Assembly: GCA_002778785.1 (NCBI GenBank)
Contig: PEZS01000010.1
Location: 186,001-250,000, forward strand
Direction of reading: 5' to 3'
DNA length: 64,000 nt
Source of the DNA: Bdellovibrionales bacterium CG10_big_fil_rev_8_21_14_0_10_45_34
GTDB taxonomy: Bacteria; Bdellovibrionota; Bdellovibrionia; Bdellovibrionales; 1-14-0-10-45-34
The notes below the pieces were generated by a model. It was not told the origin of the DNA. It saw only the letters and a program-made list of their open reading frames with translations, and did no database searches. Below, one piece after another: positions 26,094 to 35,750 of this stretch. The first letter of the stretch is position 1. Every line of letters starts with the position of its first letter. Both the position numbers and the translations under genes were made by a program.

Positions 26094-27368
26094 TTGAAAA
26101 AACCCAAAGCCTCCACTACATGGAAGTTCGACCTCTGGTTGGCACTAAGGTACCTCAAGGGCAGGCGGGTCTGGCGATCGCCTTCCTTTGTCTTCTCAGC
26201 TTTAGGAGTCATATTGGGAGTCGGCTGCATGGTCGTTGCCATGGCCGTTGTTAGTGGCGTTGAATCCCTGCTCAAGCAAGCCGTGATGGATGTAACTGGG
26301 CACATCCTTGTTATGAAGCCTGTCGGCTTTGATAGAGATGACACAGGAATGAGCACTAAACTGGAAAAATTCTCTAACACGATTACGGGGATAACGCCCT
26401 TTCTTCATATCGAGGGGCTAAGTGCTCATAAAGGTGTTGTGTCAGGAGTCGTACTTCAAGGAGTTGACCCCTCATCCGTAGGATCGGTTTTGAACTTGAG
26501 AAACCGTGTATTAGAAAGTACCCAAAATGCGGGCGCCGAGATCTCTGGTTTTGATAGGTTTTTGCAGGCGTCCCAAGGGAGCGTACTTGTAGGCAAGGAA
26601 CTAGCTAAAAAATTATCATTGTCACTCGACGATGATATTACTCTTATCATTCCCCGAGCTACGACGGTGCACAAACAGGGATTCACAAGACAAATAGGCC
26701 GATTTAAAGTTGTTGGGTTTCTGGATCTTGGCAAGTACGAGTTCAACGAACGCTACATCATGATGAACATACAAGATGCGCAAGAGTTAGCGAAGGTCGG
26801 TAAAACGATTTCAGGCTACAGGCTCAAAATTTCAGATCCCTCGAAGGCACAAGATGTCGGATTTGATATCAACAGAGAGCTAGGTCACCCCTATTGGACG
26901 CGCGACTGGATGGAGGTGAGCCGCAATTACTTTTCAGCCGTAACCTTAGAAAAGACAGTGTTGTTCATAGTGCTCCTCTTTGTTGTTATGATTGCCAGTT
27001 TTAACGTGAGCTCAGCTCTATTTGTTCACGTTTTAAGAAGGTTTTCAGATATCAGCCTACTTAGAACTTTTGGTATGAGTCAAAAAAGTGTGGCACGGGT
27101 TTTTTCACTACAAGGGCTCATCGTGGGAGTTTTTGGCGTGGCCTCGGGTCTTCTTTTTGGACTTTTTTTAACGAAGCTCGTTGAAATTAGCACTTGGCTT
27201 TACGTACCGGCTGAAATTTACAAATTCGACCATCTGCCAATTGAATTAAGGTGGTTGGATTGGCTATTGATAATATCAGCTTCTCTATTACTGTGCTGGG
27301 TATCATCGTTAGCTCCTGCGCGAAGAGCAAGTCGGATGAACCCCGTGGAGGGAATTCGCTATGAGTGA
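26094..27368 (+). CDS. Lipoprotein-releasing ABC transporter permease (LolC/LolE family)
   Basis: A 424-residue permease: one N-terminal transmembrane helix (FVFSALGVILGVGCMVVAMA), a ~230-residue periplasmic MacB-like domain, and three C-terminal helices. The opening LALRYLKGRR is the LolC/E signature. With LolD encoded next it extracts mature lipoproteins from the inner membrane for delivery to the outer membrane. A single permease gene suggests a homodimeric LolF-like arrangement. TTG start two bases after prfB, and the end overlaps lolD by eight bases. Confidence 0.9.
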   Translation: MKKPKASTTWKFDLWLALRYLKGRRVWRSPSFVFSALGVILGVGCMVVAMAVVSGVESLLKQAVMDVTGHILVMKPVGFDRDDTGMSTKLEKFSNTITGITPFLHIEGLSAHKGVVSGVVLQGVDPSSVGSVLNLRNRVLESTQNAGAEISGFDRFLQASQGSVLVGKELAKKLSLSLDDDITLIIPRATTVHKQGFTRQIGRFKVVGFLDLGKYEFNERYIMMNIQDAQELAKVGKTISGYRLKISDPSKAQDVGFDINRELGHPYWTRDWMEVSRNYFSAVTLEKTVLFIVLLFVVMIASFNVSSALFVHVLRRFSDISLLRTFGMSQKSVARVFSLQGLIVGVFGVASGLLFGLFLTKLVEISTWLYVPAEIYKFDHLPIELRWLDWLLIISASLLLCWVSSLAPARRASRMNPVEGIRYE

Positions 27369-28065
27369 AGAGACTGTTGAATCCTATCAACCCACTCTGG
27401 GTGCCTTGTTAGAGGCGAGGAACGTATCAAAAGTTTATACGAGCACGGACGTCGCAGTGCCTGTTTTGAAAGACGTCGATTTCGCGCTCCAGATCAACGA
27501 AGCCGTTTGTATAATGGGAAGATCTGGTGCAGGTAAGAGCACGCTGCTACACATACTAGGTACACTTGATGCCCCAACCGAGGGCAAAGTGTACTATAAA
27601 GAAGAAGACATTACTAAATGGGATGACACTCAGTTAAGTCGGTTTAGGAATGTCAAAATGGGTTTTGTCTTTCAATTTCATCATTTGCTCAGCGAATTCA
27701 CAGCACTCGAGAACGTGATGCTTCCTGGTCAGATCGCGGGTCTTTCTCTAGAGACTTGCGAGTCCAAAGCAAAGTCTCTTTTGTCAGAGTTAGGGCTTTC
27801 TCATCGCTTGAGTCACTGGCCGGCACATCTCAGTGGCGGAGAGCAACAAAGGGTTGCCATTGCGCGAGCACTTATTTGTGAGCCAGAAGTCCTATTTGCC
27901 GACGAGCCGACGGGGAATCTTGACTCAAAGAATGCGCTGGCCCTTCAAGAGCTCCTTTTTGAGTTATTAGAAGATAAGGGCTTTAGCCTCCTCACCGTGA
28001 CCCACGATCAGGCCTTTGCTAAGCGGTTTACGCGGGTACTCACGCTTCGGGACGGCAGGTTTTGA
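27361..28065 (+). CDS. lolD: Lipoprotein-releasing ABC transporter ATPase LolD
   Basis: The 234-residue ATPase has Walker [11 protein letters not shown]-loop [19 protein letters not shown], signature [15 protein letters not shown], Walker [12 protein letters not shown] and the switch histidine in VTHD. The [19 protein letters not shown] stretch is characteristic of LolD. It powers the permease encoded just upstream, with which it overlaps. Confidence 0.95.
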   Translation: MSEETVESYQPTLGALLEARNVSKVYTSTDVAVPVLKDVDFALQINEAVCIMGRSGAGKSTLLHILGTLDAPTEGKVYYKEEDITKWDDTQLSRFRNVKMGFVFQFHHLLSEFTALENVMLPGQIAGLSLETCESKAKSLLSELGLSHRLSHWPAHLSGGEQQRVAIARALICEPEVLFADEPTGNLDSKNALALQELLFELLEDKGFSLLTVTHDQAFAKRFTRVLTLRDGRF

Positions 28066-28145
28066 CATGGGATGTGAATCCGTATACTCTCCCTCGTTGT
28101 TACGTAACCCACTAAAACCATTGGATTTTTGGAGATTCTAAAATC

Positions 28146-30521
28146 GTGTTGATACCACCGATAAGCATTAGGCAACAATGGCCAAGTGGGGAGTGCGATT
28201 CCACTCAATCCTTACAAGCGTCGCTTTTCTCTTTCGTAAACCCCCTATTTTGCACCCCCTTTCTTATTTGTTTGCTGCTGTTTGCTGGAGTTACGAGCGG
28301 TGAATCCGCTTTAGGTGCCGGAAAGATTTCAAAGATTGAAATAGAAGGTCAACGAAAGATAGACGTCGAGGCAATAAGGGCCAAGATTCAAAGTGCACTC
28401 GGTGAAACCGTCGATCAAAAAAAAATCAGCGAAGATGTGAAACGGATATTTGCCTTAGGATATTTCAAGAACATTCAGGTCTCCAAAGTGAATCGAGCTG
28501 ACGGCGATCTTGAACTGAAGTTTAAAGTGTTCGAGAAACCCTCGATGTCCGAGATTAAATTTCTTGGCAATAGCGATCAAAAAGAAGAAGATCTACTCGA
28601 TGCTTCGGGCGTCAAACCCTACGAAATTCTTGACTACCAGAAGCTCAACACCGCCGTAGAAAAGCTTTCAAAGTTCTACGAAGAAAAGGGCTATTTTTTA
28701 GCTCGAATCAGCTATGAAGTTCAAGAGACTGAATCTGCCGACGCGGTAAAAGTAAACTTTATTGTGAGCGAAAATGAAAAGGTTAAAGTAAAGAGGATTA
28801 CTTTAGTAGGAAACTACAGAATCTCAGATACAGAAATTAAAACAAAACTTTTTACACGAGAAGATGGTTTCTTTTCATTTCTATCGGGTTCCGGTTCTTA
28901 CCGGCAGGACGCTTTTGAGAGAGATGTTCAGATTGTTAGTATGGTTTATTTCAACAAAGGCTTTGTGCAGGCAAAGGTTGATCGCCCTCAAGTCTATATA
29001 ACGCCAGACAAAAAATCGATTTATATTACAATTAGAGTTGAAGAAGGCGAACAGTTTGGGGTTGGTGAAGTGAACTTCTCTGGAGACCTTCTCTTTACCT
29101 CGAGTGAACTTGAAGAGTCTGTGAATCTAGACGGCAGAGACATTTTTAGCTCAGAGGTGCTCCGTTCTGACATTGAGTCGCTTCAAGCAAAGTATGGTGA
29201 TCTTGGTTACGCGTTTGCCAATATCATTCCTCAAACAAGAGTCCGAGAGCAGGAGCGCCTAGTCGATATTACCTTTGAAATTGATAAGGGTGAAAAAGTC
29301 TATCTTGGTAGAATTCAAACGAAGGGCAATACAAAAACACGAGATAAAGTGGTTCGCCGTGAGCTGAGGATCGCTGAGGGGGAGCTTTACAATGAAACCC
29401 GAAAGCGTAAATCCGAGGGCAATGTAAAACGGCTTGGATATTTTGACGATGTTGCATTTACGAGCAAAACCTTCCCGGATGATCCAAGTCGTATGGATTT
29501 GGACATCGTGGTAAAGGAGCGTAATACCGGACAGATTATTGTTGGCGCCGGTTATAGTTCATTCCAGGGGGCCGTGTTTCAGGGGCAGATTCAGCAGCAG
29601 AACTTTTTAGGCCGGGGCCAATCGATCGGTCTGAATTTTCAAGTTAGTAAGGTTAATAGCATCTTCAATGTTAGTTTTACCGAACCCTATGTCTACGACA
29701 CTCTTTGGTCCTTTGGCGCTAATGCCTATCGAACAGAAAATAGGTACAATGAATTCACGGATACCAGGCTTGGAGCCTCGGTCACCGTTGGCCACCCACT
29801 TGCAGAAGATCTCATCGCATCCTTGCGATACAGAAACGATTATGCCCAGATAGATCTCGCAAAGGCTGATCTTCAAGAGATTTATCCCGTAGAAACAACC
29901 AATGGTCGCACAAGTTCGGTGACGGCCATTATCGATTATGACAAACGAAACGACCGAATGTTCCCGTCTGATGGTTACTACCTAAGTGCATCGCATGAGT
30001 ACGCCGGTCTAGGCGGCGAAATTTACTTCAATAAATCGCTGGCAACGGCTCGTTATTATCGACCACTGATCTGGGATTTGGTACTCAGGACCAACTTCAC
30101 CTACGGAAGCATTTCTCCGGCGGGCAATAGAGCTCCCCCTTTCAATGAACTCTTTAGATTGGGTAGTGATCGCACTCTTCGCGGGTTTAATTGGTTTTCG
30201 ATTGGCCGCAAAAAAGTCATCACCAATCCAGCAAGTGACAGTCGAGGTTTAGAGTTTGTATTTGGTGGTCGGCAGCAGGCTTACTATAACCTCGAGCTTG
30301 AGTTCCCGGTAATTAGCGAGGCCGGTATTAAAGGGGTGTTGTTTTACGACTCTGGATATGCGGACGATGAGATTACTTTTGAAGACTTTAGAAGTAACTA
30401 CGGTATGGGCTTTAGATGGTTCTCTCCGCTGGGACCACTGCGGTTTGAATGGGGTATTCCCATCAATCCTCAAAGAAATGAAGGCACCAACTTTATCTTC
30501 TCGATAGGCGCACCTTTTTAG
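28146..30521 (+). CDS. bamA: Outer-membrane protein assembly factor BamA
   Basis: A 791-residue protein: a long leader with hydrophobic core (LICLLLFAGVTSGESALGAG), then five POTRA domains (from ISKIEIEGQRKIDVEAIRAK to about residue 430) and a 16-strand Omp85 barrel. GFNWFSIGRK carries the conserved (V/I)RG(F/Y)-type loop as LRGFNWF, and the terminal strand ends in Phe (FIFSIGAPF). GTG start with GGAG ten bases ahead. It inserts beta-barrel proteins into the outer membrane. It is followed by skp and the lipid A genes as in many Gram-negatives. Confidence 0.95.
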   Translation: MLIPPISIRQQWPSGECDSTQSLQASLFSFVNPLFCTPFLICLLLFAGVTSGESALGAGKISKIEIEGQRKIDVEAIRAKIQSALGETVDQKKISEDVKRIFALGYFKNIQVSKVNRADGDLELKFKVFEKPSMSEIKFLGNSDQKEEDLLDASGVKPYEILDYQKLNTAVEKLSKFYEEKGYFLARISYEVQETESADAVKVNFIVSENEKVKVKRITLVGNYRISDTEIKTKLFTREDGFFSFLSGSGSYRQDAFERDVQIVSMVYFNKGFVQAKVDRPQVYITPDKKSIYITIRVEEGEQFGVGEVNFSGDLLFTSSELEESVNLDGRDIFSSEVLRSDIESLQAKYGDLGYAFANIIPQTRVREQERLVDITFEIDKGEKVYLGRIQTKGNTKTRDKVVRRELRIAEGELYNETRKRKSEGNVKRLGYFDDVAFTSKTFPDDPSRMDLDIVVKERNTGQIIVGAGYSSFQGAVFQGQIQQQNFLGRGQSIGLNFQVSKVNSIFNVSFTEPYVYDTLWSFGANAYRTENRYNEFTDTRLGASVTVGHPLAEDLIASLRYRNDYAQIDLAKADLQEIYPVETTNGRTSSVTAIIDYDKRNDRMFPSDGYYLSASHEYAGLGGEIYFNKSLATARYYRPLIWDLVLRTNFTYGSISPAGNRAPPFNELFRLGSDRTLRGFNWFSIGRKKVITNPASDSRGLEFVFGGRQQAYYNLELEFPVISEAGIKGVLFYDSGYADDEITFEDFRSNYGMGFRWFSPLGPLRFEWGIPINPQRNEGTNFIFSIGAPF

Positions 30522-30719
30522 CTCTTACTCGATCCGCGAGAAGTCTTAGCGAAGGACAATGGTCTAATTTAGGGGGCGATGACGAAACGCCAGGTTTTGT
30601 CAGCTTCATGACGCGTATCAAATGCAAACAGCTCTAAGCTTGGGCGAGAAATTGCTGGCCACATTTGCTCGGATATCGTATCCATTGGGTTCTTATTTGA
30701 AAAAAGAGAGGTTGTGTTT

Positions 30720-31265
30720 ATGAGATTTAATAAAGGTTTGCCCGCTGTAACACTGTTAACAATTGCGATGTCACTTTTGACAGTAGGCTTTTCTTCTGCC
30801 GCAACTACAGCTGCAGCTGACGCTAAAATTGGATATGTAGACTTGCAAAAGGCGATTCAGTCAACAAAGGCCGGCAAAGTTGCACGAACTAGCCTTGAAA
30901 AGGAATACGAATCCAAAAAGAAAAAACTTCAAGAGCGAGAAAAAGAAATTACAAAATTACGTGATGATCTCGAAAAGAATGCAATGCTATTGAAGGACGA
31001 TGCAAGAATAGAAAAACAAAAGAATCTTCAGCAAAAAATGCTCGACTATCAAAAACTCGTTCAACAGAGCCAGCAGGACATGTCTGAACAAGAAAAAAAT
31101 CTCACACAACCTATTCTTGAGAAGCTAAGAAAAGTTATGGATGGCATGGCTAAAGAGGGCGATTACACTTTAATACTCGAGAAGTCAGAGCAGAGTGTAC
31201 TTTGGGCCAAGAAAGACATTGATTTAACTGACGAGCTTATCAAAAAGTTCGAGAAAGAGAAGTAA
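30720..31265 (+). CDS. skp: Periplasmic chaperone OmpH/Skp
   Basis: A ~181-residue secreted protein: signal peptide cleaved near SSAATTAAA-DAKIGYVDLQ, then a long coiled coil (residues ~60-150, RTSLEKEYESKKKKLQEREK and onward) that forms the tentacles of the Skp trimer. IGYVDLQKAIQST is the family's first strand. It escorts unfolded OMPs to BamA, encoded just upstream. The ATG at 30720 has GAGAGG at proper distance; the GTG six bases earlier is too close. Confidence 0.9.
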   Translation: MRFNKGLPAVTLLTIAMSLLTVGFSSAATTAAADAKIGYVDLQKAIQSTKAGKVARTSLEKEYESKKKKLQEREKEITKLRDDLEKNAMLLKDDARIEKQKNLQQKMLDYQKLVQQSQQDMSEQEKNLTQPILEKLRKVMDGMAKEGDYTLILEKSEQSVLWAKKDIDLTDELIKKFEKEK

Positions 31266-31279
31266 TGAAGGAGTTTGTG

Positions 31280-31729
31280 ATGGATATCTGCGGGATTCAA
31301 GAAATCTTGCCACATAGGTATCCATTTCTCTTGGTTGATCGAGTTTTGAAACGAGAGAAAAAGAATCCAAATGAAAATCACGTTGGTGACCGGATTGTTA
31401 CATTAAAGAATGTGACTTTGAATGAGCCTTTCTTTGTAGGTCACTTTCCTCATTTGCCGGTAATGCCTGGAGTTTTACAGATTGAAGCTTTGGCCCAATC
31501 TTGCGGGTTGCTTGCTCATATCCCCCACCCAGAGGGAAAGAAGTGGGATGTATTTATTCTGGGCGTCGACAATGCTAAGTTTCGTAAACAAGTAACGCCC
31601 GGAGATACTCTCATTATGAAGGCGGAGATCATTAAAGCACGCACGGCCCTTTATGTCTTTAGTTGTTCAGCAGAGGTAGAAGGCGAAACAGTCTCACAGG
31701 CGGAGTTAATGGCAAAAATGTTTGCCTGA
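31280..31729 (+). CDS. fabZ: (3R)-hydroxyacyl-ACP dehydratase FabZ
   Basis: A hot-dog-fold dehydratase of 149 residues. The opening IQEILPHRYPFLLVDRVL and the catalytic helix (His55 in FFVGHFPHLPVMPGVLQIEA with Glu69) are complete. It dehydrates beta-hydroxyacyl-ACP in fatty-acid synthesis and competes with LpxA for hydroxyacyl-ACP. I place the start at the ATG 31280, which has AAGGAG six bases before it. The ATG at 31265 would leave that Shine-Dalgarno inside the gene. Confidence 0.94.
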   Translation: MDICGIQEILPHRYPFLLVDRVLKREKKNPNENHVGDRIVTLKNVTLNEPFFVGHFPHLPVMPGVLQIEALAQSCGLLAHIPHPEGKKWDVFILGVDNAKFRKQVTPGDTLIMKAEIIKARTALYVFSCSAEVEGETVSQAELMAKMFA

Positions 31730-32532
31730 TGGAGTGTGATTTGAGCGAAGTGAGTATTCATCCATCGAGTGTTATCTCCTCAGAAGCCATCATCGAAAAA
31801 GGCGTCTCCATCGGTCCGTTTTGTACCCTGAGGGGCCGAGTGCGTATTGGCGCGAACACGCATCTACATAGCAATGTGAGTATTGGCATAGAGTCAGGAA
31901 TCGTGGAAATTGGTGAAGGTAATCAGATCTACCCAGGTTGCGTGCTGGGCGGTGCACCTCAGGACAAGAAGTACAAAGGCGAACCCACACGCCTTCATAT
32001 TGGAAACAACAATCATATTCGCGAACATGTGACAATTTCTTTAGCCACTGCGACTGCAAAAGGTACTACCAAAATTGGGAACAACAACATGGTTATGGCC
32101 TATTGCCACTTTGGTCACGATTGCGAGATTGGCGATGACAACGTTTTTGCGAATGCGAGTCAGCTTGCTGGGCACGTGCAAATTGGGAATCAGGTAAACG
32201 TCGGTGGAGTTTGTGCATTCAATCAGTTTGTTAGAGTTGGCGACTATGCTTTCTTAGGTGGGTACAGTTCTGTCAATAAGGACATACTTCCTTACGCCAT
32301 AGCTCAAGGAAACTACGCTGTTATGCGGGCGACGAACAAGATTGGTATGGAGCGCGGCGGGATGAATGCAGCCGATATCGATGGATTGCATAAAGCTATA
32401 AGAATTATTATCAAAGGTTCTTCCACGTTGAGCGAGGGCCTTCAGCGAATACACGATGAGTGCACTCCGAGTCCTGCCATTGAGTACTTGATTCGTTTTA
32501 TCAAAGAGTCAAAAAGAGGACTTGCTATTTAG
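31729..32532 (+). CDS. lpxA: UDP-N-acetylglucosamine acyltransferase LpxA
   Basis: A 267-residue left-handed beta-helix enzyme with hexapeptide repeats (e.g. IEKGVSIGPFCTLRGRVRIG) and the C-terminal helical cap. The catalytic His lies in YCHFGHDCEIGD, and GGAPQDKKYKGE and CAFNQFVRVGDYAFLGG are LpxA-specific. It transfers a hydroxyacyl chain from ACP to UDP-GlcNAc, the first step of lipid A. The ATG overlaps the fabZ stop by one base (TGATG). No lpxD lies between skp and fabZ as it does in many relatives. Confidence 0.95.
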   Translation: MECDLSEVSIHPSSVISSEAIIEKGVSIGPFCTLRGRVRIGANTHLHSNVSIGIESGIVEIGEGNQIYPGCVLGGAPQDKKYKGEPTRLHIGNNNHIREHVTISLATATAKGTTKIGNNNMVMAYCHFGHDCEIGDDNVFANASQLAGHVQIGNQVNVGGVCAFNQFVRVGDYAFLGGYSSVNKDILPYAIAQGNYAVMRATNKIGMERGGMNAADIDGLHKAIRIIIKGSSTLSEGLQRIHDECTPSPAIEYLIRFIKESKRGLAI

Positions 32533-32551
32533 ATACTAGCGAGGTGTTACG

Positions 32552-33484
32552 ATGTTAACGGGCGAACCGCGGCGACTCCCACGAGTTGGCATAGTTGGGG
32601 TCGGATACTTGGGGCGATTTCATGCCCTTAAACATATGAAGCTTGGAACGCTCGCGTGTGTTTACGATGCAAATAGAGAACAGGCTAACAAGGTTGCCGA
32701 AGAAACAGGTGTATCGGTTTCAGCGAGCCTGGAGCATTTATTGAGCAACGTTGATGCGGTCGTTTGTGCGTCGACAACAACCACTCACTTCGATGTCGCC
32801 AAACAGGCTTTAGAAAGAAAACTTCCGTTGTTCATTGAAAAACCAATGACTTCTGATGTGACAACGGCCAGGCAGCTAGAGGAATTTTCTAGGTCTGCAG
32901 GCCTTTTGGTTCAAGTGGGTCATATTGAGAGGTTTAATCCTGCCTATCAATGGATCAAAGAAAACTGCAGAGAATGTTCATTGCTTCGTTTTAAGCGCTG
33001 GGCCCCATTTCGCGAAAGAGGGGCAGATGTCAATGTCGTCCGAGATGTTATGATCCATGACATTGATTTGGCGCTGGATTTTTTTGGCGAAGAACCAACT
33101 CGAATCGTGGCCACTGGAGCGAAAGGCCCTTCAGGGGATTGGGATCTTGTAGAGGCAGAGTTCTTTTTTTCAAAAAATGCGCGGGTAATGATTTCTGCAA
33201 ACCGCATGGCTGCAAAGATAGAAAGATCGGTCGAAGCCTATCAGGGTGGCAGGTGGTGGCATGTAGATTTGGGATCGTTAAGTGTAAGTCGATTTGAAAA
33301 AATTGGGGCGGAAGTAAAGACAACTGAGATGTTGCTTGAAAAGCGAGACGCACTTGAAGCAGAAGCTGCCGACTTTGTTGAATCAGTCGTAAGTAGGAGA
33401 ACTCCATCTGTCACCGCCAGGGACGGGCTTAATGCTCTGATTTATGCTTCTAAAATTGAAAGTGCTTTAGCCGGCGCAGACTGA
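32552..33484 (+). CDS. Gfo/Idh/MocA-family oxidoreductase in the lipid A operon
   Basis: A 310-residue NAD(P)-dependent oxidoreductase: Rossmann motif VGIVGVGYLGRFHALKH (residues 12-28), then EKPMTSDVTTARQLE with the catalytic Lys of the EKP motif, and VGHIERFNPAYQW. It sits between lpxA and lpxB, as related genes do in several deltaproteobacterial-type genomes. GnnA, which oxidises UDP-GlcNAc for 2,3-diamino sugar lipid A, is one member of the family. The partner aminotransferase GnnB is not in this window, so that role is open. Confidence 0.85.
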   Translation: MLTGEPRRLPRVGIVGVGYLGRFHALKHMKLGTLACVYDANREQANKVAEETGVSVSASLEHLLSNVDAVVCASTTTTHFDVAKQALERKLPLFIEKPMTSDVTTARQLEEFSRSAGLLVQVGHIERFNPAYQWIKENCRECSLLRFKRWAPFRERGADVNVVRDVMIHDIDLALDFFGEEPTRIVATGAKGPSGDWDLVEAEFFFSKNARVMISANRMAAKIERSVEAYQGGRWWHVDLGSLSVSRFEKIGAEVKTTEMLLEKRDALEAEAADFVESVVSRRTPSVTARDGLNALIYASKIESALAGAD

Positions 33485-33491
33485 GGAGTTT

Positions 33492-34679
33492 ATGCCGGAG
33501 GCGGTTACACCAAGAATTACCGAAAAGTACTTAGTCATTGCGGCCGAGGCCTCAAGCGCCAAGTACGCTGAAATGTTGATAGAAGAATTGCGCACTACAA
33601 GTAGCGAAGCCGCAACTAAGAAGGAGTTTTTTGGTATCGGCTCTGCTGAAATGCAAAAGCTGGGATTTAGGGCCATTGCAAAGAGTGAAGATATGGCTCT
33701 TGTCGGCTTAAAAGAAGTCGTCAAGCATTTGCCCTACATCCGGCAAGTGTTTAAGTCTATTGTGAATGAGTGCAAAGTCGATAGGCCAAAGGTGGCCATT
33801 CTCTTAGACTATCCAGATTTTAACTTTAGATTGGCTAAAGAACTCACAAAGTTGAAGATACCTGTTATCTATTACATTTCTCCTCAGATATGGGCATGGC
33901 GCAAATCACGTGTTGAGCTCGTCAAAAAGTATGTTACCCAGCTGGCTGTTATCTTTCCGTTTGAGGTTGATTTCTATAAAAAGCAAGGCGTTAGCGTGCA
34001 TTTTGTAGGCCATCCAATCTTAGAAGCTTTGCCCTCAGCAAATGAGCGACAGATCCTTCATGATGAACGAAGTCGGTATGGGGTTCTACCATCAGATAAT
34101 GTGTTGGCTCTTATGCCAGGAAGTCGCGGTAGTGAAATTCAAAACCACTTAGATGTTCAACTCAAAGTGGCGTCTCGTCTGCAAGCAGAGTTTTCGAATC
34201 TTAAAGTCATGCTTTTTGTGGCTCCAACTCAAAATGTCACTACCTTGAAGGCAAAAATCCAAACATCGACGAACATCATCATCGTTCAGCGAGATCCGTT
34301 TGAGATGATACCAATGGCCGACGTTGTGTTATGTGCATCCGGTACGGCCACCCTCATGGTGGGGCTATGTCAAAAACCAATGGTTATAATGTACAAGGTT
34401 TCACGAATGACAGCCTTTGTAGTGAGACGACTTTTTGATTTCCCGAAGTTTTTTGGACTTCCAAATCTCATACTTGATAGATTAGTTAGTCCTGAGTTGT
34501 TTCAAGAACAAGCAAATGAGTCTGTTATTTACGACAAGCTTAAGGGACTACTAAATAATCCGTCAGAGCGAGAAGAGCAGCGAGTAGAACTCGCAAAACT
34601 TGAAAACCTCTTAGGATCTAAGGGTGCCACCAGACGCGTAGCTAGCCTGGTAGCGACGGCCGGTGGAGATCAAGTGTGA
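33492..34679 (+). CDS. lpxB: Lipid-A-disaccharide synthase LpxB
   Basis: A 395-residue GT19 glycosyltransferase. It carries AAEASSAKYAEMLIEELR (usually GExSGD), then FFGIGSAEMQKLGF, KVAILLDYPDFNFRLAKELT and YYISPQIWAWRKSRV, and the donor-site LALMPGSRGSEI. The glycine-rich start is AAEASSAKYA instead of GEASGDLHG, a departure worth noting. It condenses UDP-diacylglucosamine with lipid X. AGGAG lies before the ATG, and lpxK overlaps the end by four bases. Confidence 0.92.
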   Translation: MPEAVTPRITEKYLVIAAEASSAKYAEMLIEELRTTSSEAATKKEFFGIGSAEMQKLGFRAIAKSEDMALVGLKEVVKHLPYIRQVFKSIVNECKVDRPKVAILLDYPDFNFRLAKELTKLKIPVIYYISPQIWAWRKSRVELVKKYVTQLAVIFPFEVDFYKKQGVSVHFVGHPILEALPSANERQILHDERSRYGVLPSDNVLALMPGSRGSEIQNHLDVQLKVASRLQAEFSNLKVMLFVAPTQNVTTLKAKIQTSTNIIIVQRDPFEMIPMADVVLCASGTATLMVGLCQKPMVIMYKVSRMTAFVVRRLFDFPKFFGLPNLILDRLVSPELFQEQANESVIYDKLKGLLNNPSEREEQRVELAKLENLLGSKGATRRVASLVATAGGDQV

Positions 34680-35737
34680 GCAAGGCTCTCAGTGGTCGAC
34701 ACTTGGCTGAATTCTTGACTGTCGTTATTGGGTGGCCTTTGTATCTTCTTACCTACTCATTAGTTGCCGCAAGAAACCTTCTTTATAATAAAAATAAATT
34801 AAAAACTGTGAGGGCGCCGGCGCCTGTCGTAAGTGTGGGTAATATCACCTTTGGGGGAACAGGTAAAACTCCGCTGATTGTGTGGCTGCTTGAGCGTTTG
34901 ACAAAGAGAGGCCTACGCGTTGGCTATGTGAGTAGAGGCTATTCCAGAAGTGTTAAGCAAGACATATACCTGGCTCCGGGTGATCTGATCTCTCTTGAGC
35001 AAGTTGGCGATGAGGCACTTGAGATTCATAGTAGAGTACCAAGCGTGTATATGGCGATTGGTGATTCAAAATCTGATATTGTGTCTGGCTGGTCAGCGGC
35101 AAAGAGCCTAGACCTCATTCTAGTGGATGACGGATTTCAACATCGACGACTTCAGCGCGATATCGATATTGTACTCTTGGATTTGTCGGTGCCTTGGTCT
35201 GACTACTGGTTGTTTCCGCTAGGGAGATCACGAGAACCAATAAGTTCCTTAAATAGGGCGAAATATGTAATAGCAACAAAGGCGGAAACTGCTCATCCTG
35301 ACACCGCCTATCAGTTGGAGAGTCGCGGTATCATAAATGAAAAGACTCCTAGGGCCGAGTATCAAGTCCTGTTTGCTGAAGAGCAAAGTTCGATCATGAA
35401 CAAAAAAGTTTTGTTGGTTTCTGGTATAGGTAATCCTACGCAGTTCGAGCAATCGGTGAAAAACGCCCAGATCAAAGTTGTGTATCATAAGATCTTCAAG
35501 GATCATTATCGATATGGTGTAGATTCTGGCAGTGAAATCAAGCGGCTCCTGCGGCTACATGGGGCTGATATGGCTATCACGACAGAGAAAGACTGGGCGA
35601 AACTGAAGGATTTTTGCAGCGAGGATTTGCCAATTTCAGTTGCCAGAGTGCAATTAGCGTTTGTGCCCCCTAATTTTGCAGAGACTCTCATCAACGATGT
35701 TTGCAGTCTGATTGAACAAAATCCGGTATCCCGGTGA
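34676..35737 (+). CDS. lpxK: Tetraacyldisaccharide 4'-kinase LpxK
   Basis: A 353-residue membrane-associated kinase. A hydrophobic N-terminal helix precedes VVSVGNITFGGTGKTPLIVW, the P-loop of the family. LILVDDGFQHRRLQRDIDIV is the second diagnostic block, with DDGFQHR containing the catalytic Asp. It phosphorylates the 4' position of the lipid A disaccharide. GTG start inside the end of lpxB. Confidence 0.95.
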   Translation: MSKALSGRHLAEFLTVVIGWPLYLLTYSLVAARNLLYNKNKLKTVRAPAPVVSVGNITFGGTGKTPLIVWLLERLTKRGLRVGYVSRGYSRSVKQDIYLAPGDLISLEQVGDEALEIHSRVPSVYMAIGDSKSDIVSGWSAAKSLDLILVDDGFQHRRLQRDIDIVLLDLSVPWSDYWLFPLGRSREPISSLNRAKYVIATKAETAHPDTAYQLESRGIINEKTPRAEYQVLFAEEQSSIMNKKVLLVSGIGNPTQFEQSVKNAQIKVVYHKIFKDHYRYGVDSGSEIKRLLRLHGADMAITTEKDWAKLKDFCSEDLPISVARVQLAFVPPNFAETLINDVCSLIEQNPVSR

Positions 35738-35750
35738 GAAGGATTGAACA

